Position numbers and translations under genes: made by a program. From Zoroaster sp. YZ-2022 (Eukaryota > Echinodermata > Asteroidea > Forcipulatida > Zoroasteridae), in the NCBI GenBank assembly GCA_029582265.1, contig CM055816.1, positions 36,991,357-37,055,356 on the forward strand: a stretch of DNA of 64,000 nucleotides. The letters run 5' to 3'. Under the pieces are notes generated by a model. That model searched no databases, was not told the origin of the DNA, and was given only the letters and a program-made list of their open reading frames with translations. Shown piece after piece: positions 27,599 to 36,079 of the stretch (within the stretch, counting starts at the first letter, position 1; each line of letters begins with the position of its first letter).

Positions 27599-27937
27599 AT
27601 GGCAGAAGGAGGAAACCCATATATAGAGATGGACCCAATGTTTAATCAACCCGAAGAAGAAGATGTTGAAGAATATATTGATGATGAAATGGGTGTAAAC
27701 AACTTGGGAGATGTTCCGATGGAACAAGAAACTTCTTTTAGTACGCCGATTTTATCTCAAGAAAATAGATTACGTAAAGATATAGTCAATGAGTTTTTTG
27801 ATGGTATAGGTTATAGAAACGTTATAATAGACTATACAAGATTCAAGTATAAACTAAATGAAAAAGGAGTGGGTGAGCTTTTTTTTATGAAAGAAGGCAA
27901 AGAAATACGTCTAACTAAAATCGAATTGGATTTTTAA
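27599..27937 (+). CDS. Acidic Polinton protein of unknown function, 112 residues
   Basis: The N-terminal half is very acidic (EEEDVEEYIDDEMG). The C-terminal half is a small mixed domain (DYTRFKYKLNEKGVGELFF). It follows the previous gene by 20 bp and precedes the 339-residue protein by 2 bp, so the three form one block. No homologous domain recognised. Confidence 0.55.
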   Translation: MAEGGNPYIEMDPMFNQPEEEDVEEYIDDEMGVNNLGDVPMEQETSFSTPILSQENRLRKDIVNEFFDGIGYRNVIIDYTRFKYKLNEKGVGELFFMKEGKEIRLTKIELDF

Positions 27938-27939
27938 AT

Positions 27940-28959
27940 TTGGGTACGTTAAAGACCAAAGGTTTAATCGGAAGTGATTTATCGGCTTTAGGACCCAAAG
28001 AAAAAAATCTAAACAATATTATACACGAAGCAGAAATAGAAATAAAAGAACTAGATGGAACAATTAGACGTGATACGGTAAAAAATCCAGAGGCTCTATC
28101 AAATACAGATTTTTTAGCAAATAAAGATGGCAGGTTTGGTCGTAGAAAATTACCATCTCTACCTCAACAACGCGTAGAAAAATCGGTAAAAGTACAAGAA
28201 GCTATCGAAAGAGCTATTTCGAGAGATCAAGACGCTCAAACAGAATTAAATATAGAATGGAGAGAAGTGATGGCGCTCAAAGACGTTATGACTACGAATC
28301 GGGGTGAACAATTAAATCTTTTAACTAAATTAAAAATAGTCAACCAAAAAATCTCTGATGCGAAAGAATTAATCTCTGATGCGGAAGAAAGAGGATATGA
28401 TGTTGATGAAAAATATAAACAAAACTTGCGAAAACTAAACGATGAAAAACAAGTTTTAATAGAGCAAATTGATGCGCAAGATTACGTTCTCCGTAGTCAA
28501 ATTAATAGAATTAAAGAAACTGTTGTTAAAATGTTGGAAAGAGACGAAACGTTGGGTGAAAGAATTAAAACTTTATTTAGAGAACAAGGCGTAACGATAG
28601 TCAGTATATTAACGGCTTTTAGTATGACCATTGCTTTTATCGTCAAATCGATCGGTAATGTTGTAAGTACAGTTGTTCCAAAACCAACTCCTGCGCCAGA
28701 ACCAACTCCACAACCCACGCCACCTAGCGGTGGTGTAAAAGAGTGGATACAAAAAACATTAACAAATCTAGCGAATGTATTATGCTTTATCGCTGGGGCG
28801 AAAGCTTTAGCCCTTTCAACCATTATCGGTGAGTATAGTAAGTTGGTTATTAAAACGGCTTCCAACATTGTCGCGTGGACCGCGGAACGTTATTATAACG
28901 CTAACTGGAGTCGGAGTATTGGTTTTAGCTTATACTCAGAAAGCATGATGGCGTGTTAA
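27940..28959 (+). CDS. Coiled-coil/membrane Polinton protein
   Basis: About 339 codons. The first two thirds are charged coiled-coil (RDQDAQTELNIEWREV through NDEKQVLIEQID). Then come a block REQGVTIVSILTAFSM, a hydrophobic span, a Pro/Thr linker (PKPTPAPEPTPQPTPP), the motif GGVKEWIQK and further hydrophobic helices. The EQGVTI...LTA plus Pro-linker plus GG-KEWI pattern is one I associate with Polintons, function unknown; a virion membrane-remodelling role is possible. No ATG opens the frame, and the expected start reads TTGGGTACG two bases after the previous stop. The last 30 residues lack the expected hydrophobic end, suggesting a frame change near 28,900. Confidence 0.6.
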   Translation: MGTLKTKGLIGSDLSALGPKEKNLNNIIHEAEIEIKELDGTIRRDTVKNPEALSNTDFLANKDGRFGRRKLPSLPQQRVEKSVKVQEAIERAISRDQDAQTELNIEWREVMALKDVMTTNRGEQLNLLTKLKIVNQKISDAKELISDAEERGYDVDEKYKQNLRKLNDEKQVLIEQIDAQDYVLRSQINRIKETVVKMLERDETLGERIKTLFREQGVTIVSILTAFSMTIAFIVKSIGNVVSTVVPKPTPAPEPTPQPTPPSGGVKEWIQKTLTNLANVLCFIAGAKALALSTIIGEYSKLVIKTASNIVAWTAERYYNANWSRSIGFSLYSESMMAC

Positions 28960-28989
28960 TGACAATTCTAAATCATAACGCCTACACCA

Positions 28990-30255
28990 GCGCTAAAATC
29001 GCAAAAACCAAGTATTAAAGAATTTTTTCTTCTTGATGACAGCATCGTTTATCGCATCTTCTGAAGCGCTTGCGCGGCGTCTTATGCGCTGACCAGCTTT
29101 GAAGATTGGATCTTCTTCTATCATGTTTTGTAATTGACGATTGTCATCAAGCAAAGGTAAATAGGAGGAACAACGGTGTTGAATTTGTCTAAATTTGAAC
29201 CTAAGATAAACCGCTCGTCGCGATTAATAGATTATTGTTGTATCCGCGTTGCCTATTTGTAAATTCATATCGCTGGCATCATGTATATAATTTTCTCCTG
29301 ACAAAAGTTTAAACGACTGCGAGCGTATTGTAAAACATCTTGATATCGTTGAATGCTAGCTCGTAAATCGACCGGAGAGTCAATCTCTGCTTTACTATAT
29401 TTATAAATTCGCGTTGCGCGTCTAAACCTGTACCACCGCTAAAACCGTTTTAACGCGACTTCCTAAATCGCGTAAACGTACGTTCTTAACGAGTCGTTTA
29501 TTCGTTGCGTACCAACATCGTAAACCTCTAGACTCGCTGATTATAAATTTGACCAAAGCAGGCTCTGTAACAGATTGTGAAATGAATGCGATCGGCTGGT
29601 CGAAGGATGGTCTCAAACTCATCCTAGTCGCGGTTTTATGTAATCGTAATCGGTCACCTCGGTAGTAACGTTCAAAACTACTTTTGTCATGGATAATTGG
29701 TAGTTACCACTTTGCAATAAGTCGTAATAATAAAGCAGTTCCTAATCCGTTTGAATTTAAATCGACTCGTTGTTTCCAATTGTTTGTTTGCGAAAGGTGA
29801 AATTTTTACATGTGTTTTTGTACGCGCTCGATATATTATTGGCAAACGTCGTAAAGGGGGCTGCACGAAAAAGATGCAGGGGCAGCTCATTTTGCTAACG
29901 AGCAATCGTCTAATTGATAATAGACGTGAAATCTAAAAAAACTACGAATCATTGGGTTCGAAATGGTTTAAATGTTGATAACTCGCCGCATCCTTGTCGT
30001 GGCAGTACGTCAAAATTTATTTGATTTTGATAAAATTTAGCGGGTTAGAATACCAATCGTCTACAACGTCGTCGCTTTTAACGCGAGGCAGCTTATGTAG
30101 TCGTTGAAAACATTATTAAAACAGGCGTTAAAAAACTCGCTTGTTTACGGCGTGTTTATACTCGTTAAATCGTCGTCGTTCCGTCGAGAGGCGCTTTAAA
30201 ATTCCAGATTGCTCGTAGACTGAATACGTGCTCTTGAATGCTAATGAAACGACAT
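28990..30255 (-). pseudogene. Broken minus-strand Polinton gene
   Basis: Coding-like segments occur in alternating minus-strand frames. One near 30,090-30,010 contains DDVVDDWYSNPLNF, another spans 29,622-29,422 (PSFDQPIAFISQSV, then LRDLGSRVK), and a last one lies near 29,380-29,220 (DLRASIQRYQDVLQYARSQ). Together they look like one gene of roughly 400 codons interrupted by many small indels. The organisation next to the penton-like gene suggests a structural or virion protein, but I do not recognise a domain. Either genuine decay or uncorrected sequence errors would explain it. Confidence 0.5.
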
Positions 30256-30299
30256 TATTCGTAGTAAAAATATAATAAAATGTATCATACATTAATCAG

Positions 30300-30905
30300 A
30301 GTTGATGGTCGATAACATTAGACAACGTTATCGATAATCAGCTAGGCAATCTCTCGATTATTACATCAACATTTGGTGGATATTACAACATGCGTAAAAA
30401 GAATACTAATTCGTACGGTGGTGGGTGGAATCAGGTGGTAGGTTATCGAAGGGCCTTTACAACATTGTCGAAATTATCGAGATTATAACGAAAATGAGCG
30501 CGGATAACGTATAGAATCGATAAATCTAAGGGTGAATACACGTTAATATTAGCTCAAGTGAACAAGAGCGTTAAATTTACATCTGGGTTATTAATTTATT
30601 AAGTTGCATAGCGAATCTCTAACCGCGGGAGAATATAACAAAATTGACGTACAACACCATTTTTACATTGTTGCGGTCAAATTTCTACGACCGATAATTA
30701 TTTCGACGGCAGGTGCTGATTTTAAACTTCGCTGCCTTTTGCGAGACCGCGTCGTTTGGTGAAAAGTACATGCAATATACAAATCCATTATAAAAAGGTA
30801 CGACTCGGAACCCATAACGAGTTGAGTTTTCGAGTTAGAGATAGCAAAAGTAGAGATATACATAATCACGGTTTCCCCATTATTTTAAATGTAGAAATAA
30901 TATAA
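30300..30905 (+). pseudogene. Broken penton-like / minor capsid gene
   Basis: Plus-strand coding segments in changing frames: one around 30,520-30,600 (EYTLILAQVN-like), one around 30,630-30,740 (KIDVQHHFYIVAVKFLRP), and an end segment at about 30,820-30,905 (SFRVRDSKSRDIHNHGFPII) closing with a stop at 30,903-30,905, two bases before the next ATG. The beta-rich ending with RVRDS and HNHGFPII resembles the C-terminus of single jelly-roll minor capsid proteins of Polinton-like viruses. Assignment is tentative. Confidence 0.35.
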
Positions 30906-30907
30906 AT

Positions 30908-31312
30908 ATGGCTAGCATTTACGGACCCAGTCGAACAACGAGCGTTGGAGCTATAACGAGCGATAGCGAAAAAGCATCGATGAAAGGTGAAATTTACGAA
31001 CATCACGGATATCTAAACAGAGATGAAATTTTACAGCGATTAGTTTTAATCGAAAAAGTTGGCGTCTTACTAGGATGGCACGAAACGTTTAAACAACCCT
31101 TTTTCTTGTTTACGACCGCGCCTTCGTATTGTAGCATTTTTACGCAGTTTATAAAGCTGATAGTTTCACTACGCGATCGGCGACGCGCGATTACGCTCCC
31201 AGCATTTATTGTATTCCTTCTCCGCAACGAGATGAAATTTCATTTTCGATCGATGAAATTAACATTTAAAATAAAATGTGTTTTAAAATACGAAACGTTA
31301 AACTTTTGTTGA
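30908..31312 (+). CDS. MASIYGPSRT family member 1, probably frameshifted
   Basis: 134 codons. It opens with MASIYGPSRT, identical in the two following genes, then a Ser/Thr-rich spacer and GYLNRDEILQ, which aligns with GYIDADQVLL of member 2. After about residue 80 the frame turns basic and unrelated, while another frame shows a segment resembling the end of member 2, so a frameshift near 31,150 is likely. It starts two bases after the penton-like gene. Function unknown; see member 2. Confidence 0.55.
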   Translation: MASIYGPSRTTSVGAITSDSEKASMKGEIYEHHGYLNRDEILQRLVLIEKVGVLLGWHETFKQPFFLFTTAPSYCSIFTQFIKLIVSLRDRRRAITLPAFIVFLLRNEMKFHFRSMKLTFKIKCVLKYETLNFC

Positions 31313-31324
31313 AGCAGTTTTTCA

Positions 31325-31399
31325 GTTCATAAATTCAAAATCTGTTTCAATATAAAAATTGCAAGTTTACCTTCGAATTAAATAATTTATAATATAAAT
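31325..31399 (+). promoter_or_regulatory. Upstream element of MASIYGPSRT member 2
   Basis: Contains AATCTGTTTCAATATAAAAA, GCAAGTTTACC and TAATTTATAATATAAAT ending at the ATG. It is repeated almost base for base at 31,889-31,959 before member 3, so it is a duplicated promoter. It differs from the AAAGTGAGATAATGAAT promoter of the arm genes. Confidence 0.6.
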
Positions 31400-31888
31400 A
31401 TGGCTAGCATTTACGGACCCAGTCGAACGAGCGAGGCGAGTAGTGCGAGTGTAACTGATGATCAAAACGTTTTTGAAAAAACTGGGTATATTGACGCCGA
31501 TCAAGTTTTACTAGATAAAACATTGTATAAATTGGATGATTTCGTTATCAGATGGACTCGCCAAGGAGCCATCTGTTTTCCAAGTTTTGTTGTTTATGAT
31601 GTGACACCATGTACAGTTTATTTAAAAATTGTGCAAGGTGAAGTAGCTACTAATGTAGCTATATATCGCGATTCTGATTCACGATTGGCTGTACTCAAAA
31701 GATTTTTAAGCTCGAAAAGAAATATAAGAACTGTTTTATTTTCCGGGAATGAAGAAGCAAAAGCTTTTGAAGGTAAAATTTGCTTCAAAACGCAAAATAA
31801 AAAAGTTTTTGTGCAAGTAACCTTTCTAGGCTCTTTAATGAATGGAATCTGTTACAACGTCAAAGTCAATACTTGGCCGATAAATTAA
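31400..31888 (+). CDS. MASIYGPSRT family member 2 (intact)
   Basis: 162 residues: a constant tail MASIYGPSRT, a Ser/Ala-rich spacer (SEASSASVTDD), then a beta-rich globular domain (CFPSFVVYDVTPCTVYLKIV, FVQVTFLGSLMNGICYNVKV) ending TWPIN. No signal peptide, membrane span or enzyme motif. The arrangement of a conserved short N-terminal tail, flexible spacer and variable beta-rich body, in a tandem family directly after a penton-like gene, recalls spike or fibre-type proteins whose N-terminal peptide docks onto a penton base. That is inference only; a scaffold or decoy role is equally open. Confidence 0.6.
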   Translation: MASIYGPSRTSEASSASVTDDQNVFEKTGYIDADQVLLDKTLYKLDDFVIRWTRQGAICFPSFVVYDVTPCTVYLKIVQGEVATNVAIYRDSDSRLAVLKRFLSSKRNIRTVLFSGNEEAKAFEGKICFKTQNKKVFVQVTFLGSLMNGICYNVKVNTWPIN

Positions 31889-31959
31889 AAAATTCAAAAA
31901 TCTGTTTCAATATAAAAATAGCAAGTTTACCGTCGAATTAAAAAATTTATAATATAAAT
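31889..31959 (+). promoter_or_regulatory. Upstream element of MASIYGPSRT member 3
   Basis: Repeat of the 31,325-31,399 element (AATCTGTTTCAATATAAAAA, GCAAGTTTACCGTCGAATTA, TTTATAATATAAAT), ending at the ATG at 31,960. Confidence 0.6.
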
Positions 31960-32430
31960 ATGGCTAGCATTTACGGACCCAGTCGAACGAGTAATGAAAA
32001 TGTTGTTAAAAATGTTGTTGAAAATGACGAATCAAAAAGATATGTTAAAACTGGGCACTTTAGACTCTTGAAAGAACACTTTTTTTATAGAGATTCCAGA
32101 CGAATTAGATTGTTTTGATATAACAATTCATTAGGTTTTATATGTATTTTGGAGACCCCGTGTTTTCTCGTACCTGCGGTATAAGTAAAGGTGGGTATAC
32201 ATAGTACATATTCTTTAGAGAAAAAGAATTTTCGCATGTTTAAGTGAAACAAATTTAGAAACATACACTATCGGTTGGTTTTAGTTTTACAACAAAACGG
32301 GATATATAGAATATATATTAGCTTCGCTGGCTGTTTTTAAATTTAGATGATAGTGAAATTTAAAAGAATATATAACTATAAATTTGTTTGGCTCTTTAGT
32401 TGAAGAGAATCTGTTACGAGCTTAATCGTT
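31960..32430 (+). pseudogene. MASIYGPSRT family member 3, broken
   Basis: It starts MASIYGPSRTS, continues with an Asn/Val/Glu-rich spacer and KTGHF, and stops at 32,116-32,118 after 52 codons. Homology to member 2 resumes in other frames to about 32,420: TTGGCTCTTTAGTTGAAGAG aligns with the segment encoding FLGSLMNGICY of member 2. It is a full-length copy with frame breaks. Confidence 0.55.
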
Positions 32431-32477
32431 AGAAAAACGTTAAATTAATTTAAAATCTTTTACTATAATAAAACAAA

Positions 32478-33118
32478 ATGTTTTTCTATAGAATCGACGA
32501 ATGTACTTGCTTTATCCAAACTTCCCCCCTTTTGACGAATGATCGCTAAAATCATTTCGATTGCAAAAATCGACGATATTCAAAAGGAATTACGAATCGA
32601 AATAAGCAGGAACGAGGGTGCTATAAGCTGGCAAAATCATAAACGTTTGTAGCGATCGTTAAAACTCTCGCAGAATTGGGCTGTGGTATGAGCGGAAGGG
32701 AGCTATCGGAATATCCAGTATAGTTACAGTCGTATCGTCTGCCGGTAGGATTCACTTTAGAAGGTTTAGCTTTGGGGTTGGGTGGTGTAGCTTTCTACTA
32801 TTGACATACGCGAAAAAAAGCATGTTATAAAAAAAGCTAAAAACACGATGAAATACAATTTTAGCATTGAGTAAACTCAACTTTGATCGAGAAAACCACG
32901 TTAGTAAAGCTTTAGAAGACAGTTACATTAACCAAGAAGAATTTGTACTCGTGGACTGAAGAGCAAGAAAATATTATAAAATGAAAGAAAAAATCGGTAA
33001 CGCTGTCGTAAAAGAGTGTACCATTAGAGGTTAAAAAGGCAGTAGCTCCGATGTTGTAAATGCAGAAAAAATTGCTTATAGAAAAACTTTTGAGTTTAAA
33101 ATAGCTTTGGACTATAAA
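32478..33118 (+). pseudogene. Broken hydrophobic/coiled-coil Polinton gene
   Basis: An ATG at 32,478 opens a frame that soon breaks. A hydrophobic Gly-rich block follows near 32,750-32,800 (LEGLALGLGGVAFYY in one frame), then a charged helical segment at about 32,905-33,110 containing SKALEDSYINQEEFVLV and ARKYYKMKEKIG. The pattern hydrophobic domain, then EEF...Y..(M)KEKI resembles a small membrane-associated family common in cnidarian Polintons (general recollection). Two in-frame stops and several frame changes are present. Confidence 0.45.
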
Positions 33119-33295
33119 TAAGAACTATTACGCTTCGTAAGTCAGCAAAAACACGCTGCTCGCGAGTATGGAGCGTGCTAAAACGTTCGATAGAGCTCTC
33201 TCCGTGCGCCCCAGCGGTGCGCAAAACGCTTAATCCATAAAAGCTTTCCAACAATTCTCAACACCTTCATCGCTCTGTTGTAACCTAACGTTTGG
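33119..33295. other. Spacer between convergent broken genes
   Basis: GC-richer sequence (GCTCGCGAGTATGGAGCG, GCGCCCCAGCGG-like words) with no frame I can support. It may hold a short terminator region between the plus- and minus-strand gene blocks. Confidence 0.3.
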
Positions 33296-33517
33296 TTACT
33301 CTCTCTTTACATTTATTATCTTTGTGCATTTCATTGCACGAGCCCGCCTTTGCTTTGTGCCATTTTTACATCTATAACATGCAAGTGGAATACTTTTCAT
33401 GTCCTATTACGCCATCTGATGCATCGGACAATAGACATCATCGCGAATACTCATTCTACAACACTTAAGGTTTTTACCAACTAAAAGCCATTCACACATA
33501 ATTATCGTTCTCTCCAT
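33296..33517 (-). pseudogene. Small Cys-rich, probably zinc-binding Polinton protein
   Basis: 73 codons in one frame, interrupted by two adjacent stops (33,404-33,409). The first part contains CEWLLVGKNLKCC and YCPMHQ. The second contains ACYRC. Cys/His spacing suggests one or two zinc ribbons. It is preceded by the shared arm promoter. Function unknown; small zinc proteins beside the polymerase promoter class may be early regulators. Confidence 0.5.
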
Positions 33518-33564
33518 CTTTACTATTAAACAATATAATATTGATTCATTATCTCACTTTTTAA
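33515..33564 (-). promoter_or_regulatory. Shared Polinton arm promoter, right-arm copy outside the TIR
   Basis: Read on the minus strand: AAAGTGAGATAATGAATCAA, then TATTATATTGTTTAATAGTA and AAGATG, ending at the ATG of the Cys-rich gene. It lies outside the TIR, so its conservation with the TIR copies is not explained by TIR identity. Confidence 0.65.
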
Positions 33565-33831
33565 ACTACGACTAAACATCCAGTCAAGTCGTGAATGACC
33601 GTGTAAACACGAGTTACGTGACCGTTTTCTAAAATGTGTCTACAACGAAATATTTTTTTTTCAAAGAGTTTCCAAACGTAGTGATATTTATTGTCTTTAT
33701 AAATCAATGTTAATTTTATGTAACTACGCGTTTGTCGGGATTAAATTTTTTCAATTGTTTCCAATTCTTTTCAAAAACTGATTCAATCTTCCTCTGTGTG
33801 TAGGGTGTCAAATGCTTCGTCGTGTATTCAT
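33561..33831 (-). pseudogene. Broken first gene of the right arm
   Basis: The ATG (33,831) is the TIR copy of the PolB start codon, so the first codons resemble PolB before the sequences diverge. Coding-like segments in changing frames contain TQRKIESVFEKNWKQL, then NKYHYVWKLFEKK, then RCRHILENGHVTRVYTVIHD, ending at a stop at 33,561-33,563. At least two small indels break the frame, one within ten bases of the ATG. No family recognised. It should share expression timing with PolB. Confidence 0.5.
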
Positions 33832-34811
33832 CTTTATTATACAACTAGATAATAGTTAATTCATTATCTCACTTTTATAAGTTACTCTTTTGGATATGTC
33901 AAGAAAACTAGCATATTATTATATATGTGATATAATAATCATTTTATTTTATTATATTTTTGATAACTTATGGGAAGTGATTGGGAAATGCGCTAGTTCT
34001 ATCAACGATGCCCATTGGTTGAAAACAATGAGCCTTGTCAAAGCCTATAACGCATCCTCGTCGTTGATGCAAGCTTTTTTATTTTTTATAGGTTTAGGAA
34101 TCATGCATGTTTAGATTCATTTAACTTCGATGCAGTCCTACTATCCATTCGCATAAAAACATTGTATTCCATCTTTATTATAATAAACTAGATAATAGTG
34201 TTAATTCATTGTCTCACTTTTAGAAGTCACTTTTTTTTTTAAACCCCATTAAACCCCAGCTTAGTATGTGGTTGAGTGAGGGAGGGAGGCATTGGTTTTG
34301 AGAAATATCATCATCCTCTTATATTATCAAATTATTATAAAATGATATTCCTTATCAAATTTACTTTTCTGAAGGCCGATTGTACGAGTGCTGCGCTTAT
34401 TAAGCAAACGAGCACTTTTCTACTCAATTTAATCTCTCAAGTTTAACTTCAAGTTTAATTCAAGCGCAATCTCACCTCTCTTTGTCTCTCAAGTTTAATC
34501 TCACTACTTTTGTGAGAGTTAAAATGTACTCATTCGCTTTTAGTAGCGTATTTTTAAAAATCTCATTTTTGAAAACTAAGATTTTCTAGAAATTCTCCTA
34601 GAAATATCATTTTATAGGAGGTGAGTCGGCATACTGAGCGTTTATAAATAAATGAGCTCTTTTGTGAGATTAAAATGTACCACTTTCGCTATCCTTTAGC
34701 GTATTTTCTTAAAAAATCACTTTTTTTTGGAGAAACTAAGATTTTCTAGAAATTCTCCCTGGAATATCATTTTATAGACATAGACTCCCTCCCTCATCTG
34801 ACATAACTACT
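33826..34811. repeat. Right terminal inverted repeat of the Polinton
   Basis: Inverse of 17,743-18,672, but about 55 bases longer. The differences are mostly one- to four-base insertions scattered through it (for example CTACTAAAAG where the left arm has CTAAAAG) rather than substitutions. It contains the promoter copies at 33,829-33,876 and about 34,169-34,222 (minus strand) and the PolB-fragment relic. The inner inverted copy of the terminus is at about 34,263-34,290. Confidence 0.85.
33829..33876 (-). promoter_or_regulatory. Shared Polinton arm promoter, right TIR copy
   Basis: Inverse of the PolB promoter at 18,623-18,670, nearly identical, reading leftwards into the gene at 33,831. Confidence 0.65.
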
Positions 34812-35519
34812 GGTCCTCCTGTTCTCATAATGTCAAGCATAGGTTACCCAATCATGATCAGCATGCTTTGTCCCACTGTCATCCAGTAACTGCAGAACAA
34901 TAGGCAAAATTCCTCCTCTGCTGCTGGTTTGATAAGTTGTTTGAAGTAGTACACTGCCAGGCCCCTTTTGTATCACAAACCAGTTGGAGAAAATGTATGG
35001 GCAAATACTTACAAAGGCTTTATTAACCTCTTTGAATTTAAAGTGAGATAATTGTCTCTAAAAGTGTAAACATACACACATTGTTCGCTAAGAGGTCACA
35101 GATTTCCTGTTCGCACCGCCTGTCAAATGTCCGAATTTTTAAAAAAGGGTACGATAGTTTCGGTCGGGTGTCCTGATACCAATACCTGACACAGCCCTAG
35201 TGACAAAACTACTGATATTTAAACTTTGTCCTGCTCTCTACTGCAAAATATTACATCTTGCTTTCAGTGAACCTCAATTTATAGATACAATAAGGAGGGA
35301 TATGTAGCAACTCTGGCACGCCTTACTTAATTTTATCAATTAAGAAAACGTGACTTGAGCCAAAAATGAAAAATCCTGCATCAATGTATTCTGTTCACCG
35401 TAAGTGGCATCAGTAGAAAGCCTTCACATTCTAAAAAAAAAAAAAAAATTCAAGTTTTACAAAACCAAATATTGCATACAGTACTAATCAAACATTTTCT
35501 CACCCTTCCTTTTATCAAG
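34812..35519. other. Host DNA right of the Polinton
   Basis: It begins GGTCCT, the imperfect partner of the left flank. An A-tract lies near 35,432-35,447. No gene is recognised until the splice acceptor (CTCACCCTTCCTTTTATCAAG) just before 35,520. It is interpreted as the end of the Ig-gene intron. Confidence 0.45.
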
Positions 35520-35841
35520 TTCTACCTAATTTGGAGGACACAAAACTGAAGGTCAATGGAGAGTCAAAATAACAGGAGGATGTACAACATCTGCAACAGG
35601 GGTGAAAATCAAACTTTGAATCTGTTGTAGAGGGAGATTTTCCAGCAGCCAATATTTCAGTGGACGGTGGATTCACCGGCGACACATGATTGAGACCTGA
35701 TAGTAGACGATGAACTTGCAGTGGTTTGAAAATCAGCACAAGCACAGCAACATGGATACCTGAACTATCAGACAAACAGCTGAAGTGAAGGCTGTAGTCA
35801 TTTGTGGTCCAACAAACATAACTTTGATGTTGATGTGACAG
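35520..35841 (+). CDS. Exon 3 of the Ig-domain gene: second Ig domain, frame-broken
   Basis: A good acceptor precedes it and a donor (GTGACAG|GTAAAT) follows at 35,842. The first frame reads LPNLEDTKLKVNGES, then frame changes occur. Later segments contain ENQTLN, VEGDFPAANISVDGGF and QLK followed by KAVV in other frames, the pattern of a C2-type Ig domain with its first Cys region, P-A-x-I core and a damaged second Cys region (LKC). It starts with two bases and ends with one base of split codons (phase 1-1), exactly compatible with exon 2, giving a V-C2 order. At least three small indels interrupt 322 bp. Either it is a pseudo-exon or the local sequence contains consensus errors. Confidence 0.5.
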
Positions 35842-36079
35842 GTAAATTTTTCAGCCTCCCTTAAAATGTTACTGTAAAAAAAAATGGGGGTTCAAATAAA
35901 GTTTAACAAATCCATAATCTTGTCTCTTGTGGTTAGGCATGATCATGATGGTCAAATTCAGGTAATGTTTTTGTTCCTTTACAGGTACATGTAATATGCG
36001 TACATGCACGATGTAGTAAACATTTTCAAACAAACACTGTGATATGTACTGTTTCATTAGGGAGAACCATAGTCTTTTC
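35842..36079. other. Intron-like sequence after exon 3
   Basis: AT-rich sequence with no recognised feature. The next exon of the Ig gene was not found. Confidence 0.35.

Larger units (their letters stand above)
17743..34811. mobile_element. Polinton/Maverick element, 17.1 kb
   Basis: The element begins AGTAGTATGTCAGATGAGGG and ends with the inverse (CCCTCATCTGACATAACTACT, one extra A). Terminal AG fits known Polinton ends. TIRs extend about 0.93 kb (left) and 0.99 kb (right). It encodes the hallmark set: protein-primed PolB, retroviral-type integrase, packaging ATPase and a probable jelly-roll capsid protein, plus about a dozen accessory genes. Flanks read GGTCT (left) and GGTCCT (right), an imperfect remnant of the expected 6-bp target duplication. 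The left and middle genes are intact, while most genes right of 28,960 are frame-broken. Self-synthesising transposons of this group are related to adintoviruses, and virion formation is plausible for an intact copy. Confidence 0.9.

Noticed and set aside
28497..28868. 123-residue minus-strand ORF
   Set aside because: Antisense shadow of the coiled-coil/membrane gene; it has no motif and the plus-strand frame shows the recognised block order.
33890..34114. Plus-strand ORF of 74 codons at the right end of the Polinton
   Set aside because: It is the antisense of the right TIR copy of the PolB fragment and has no independent support.
17743..34811. Free-living viral genome or contaminant contig rather than an integrated element
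   Set aside because: TIRs, an approximate target duplication and continuous host sequence with matching Ig exons on both sides favour integration in an animal chromosome.
35515..35775. 86-residue minus-strand ORF
   Set aside because: It is antisense to the Ig-like exon, which has splice sites in the right phase on the plus strand.
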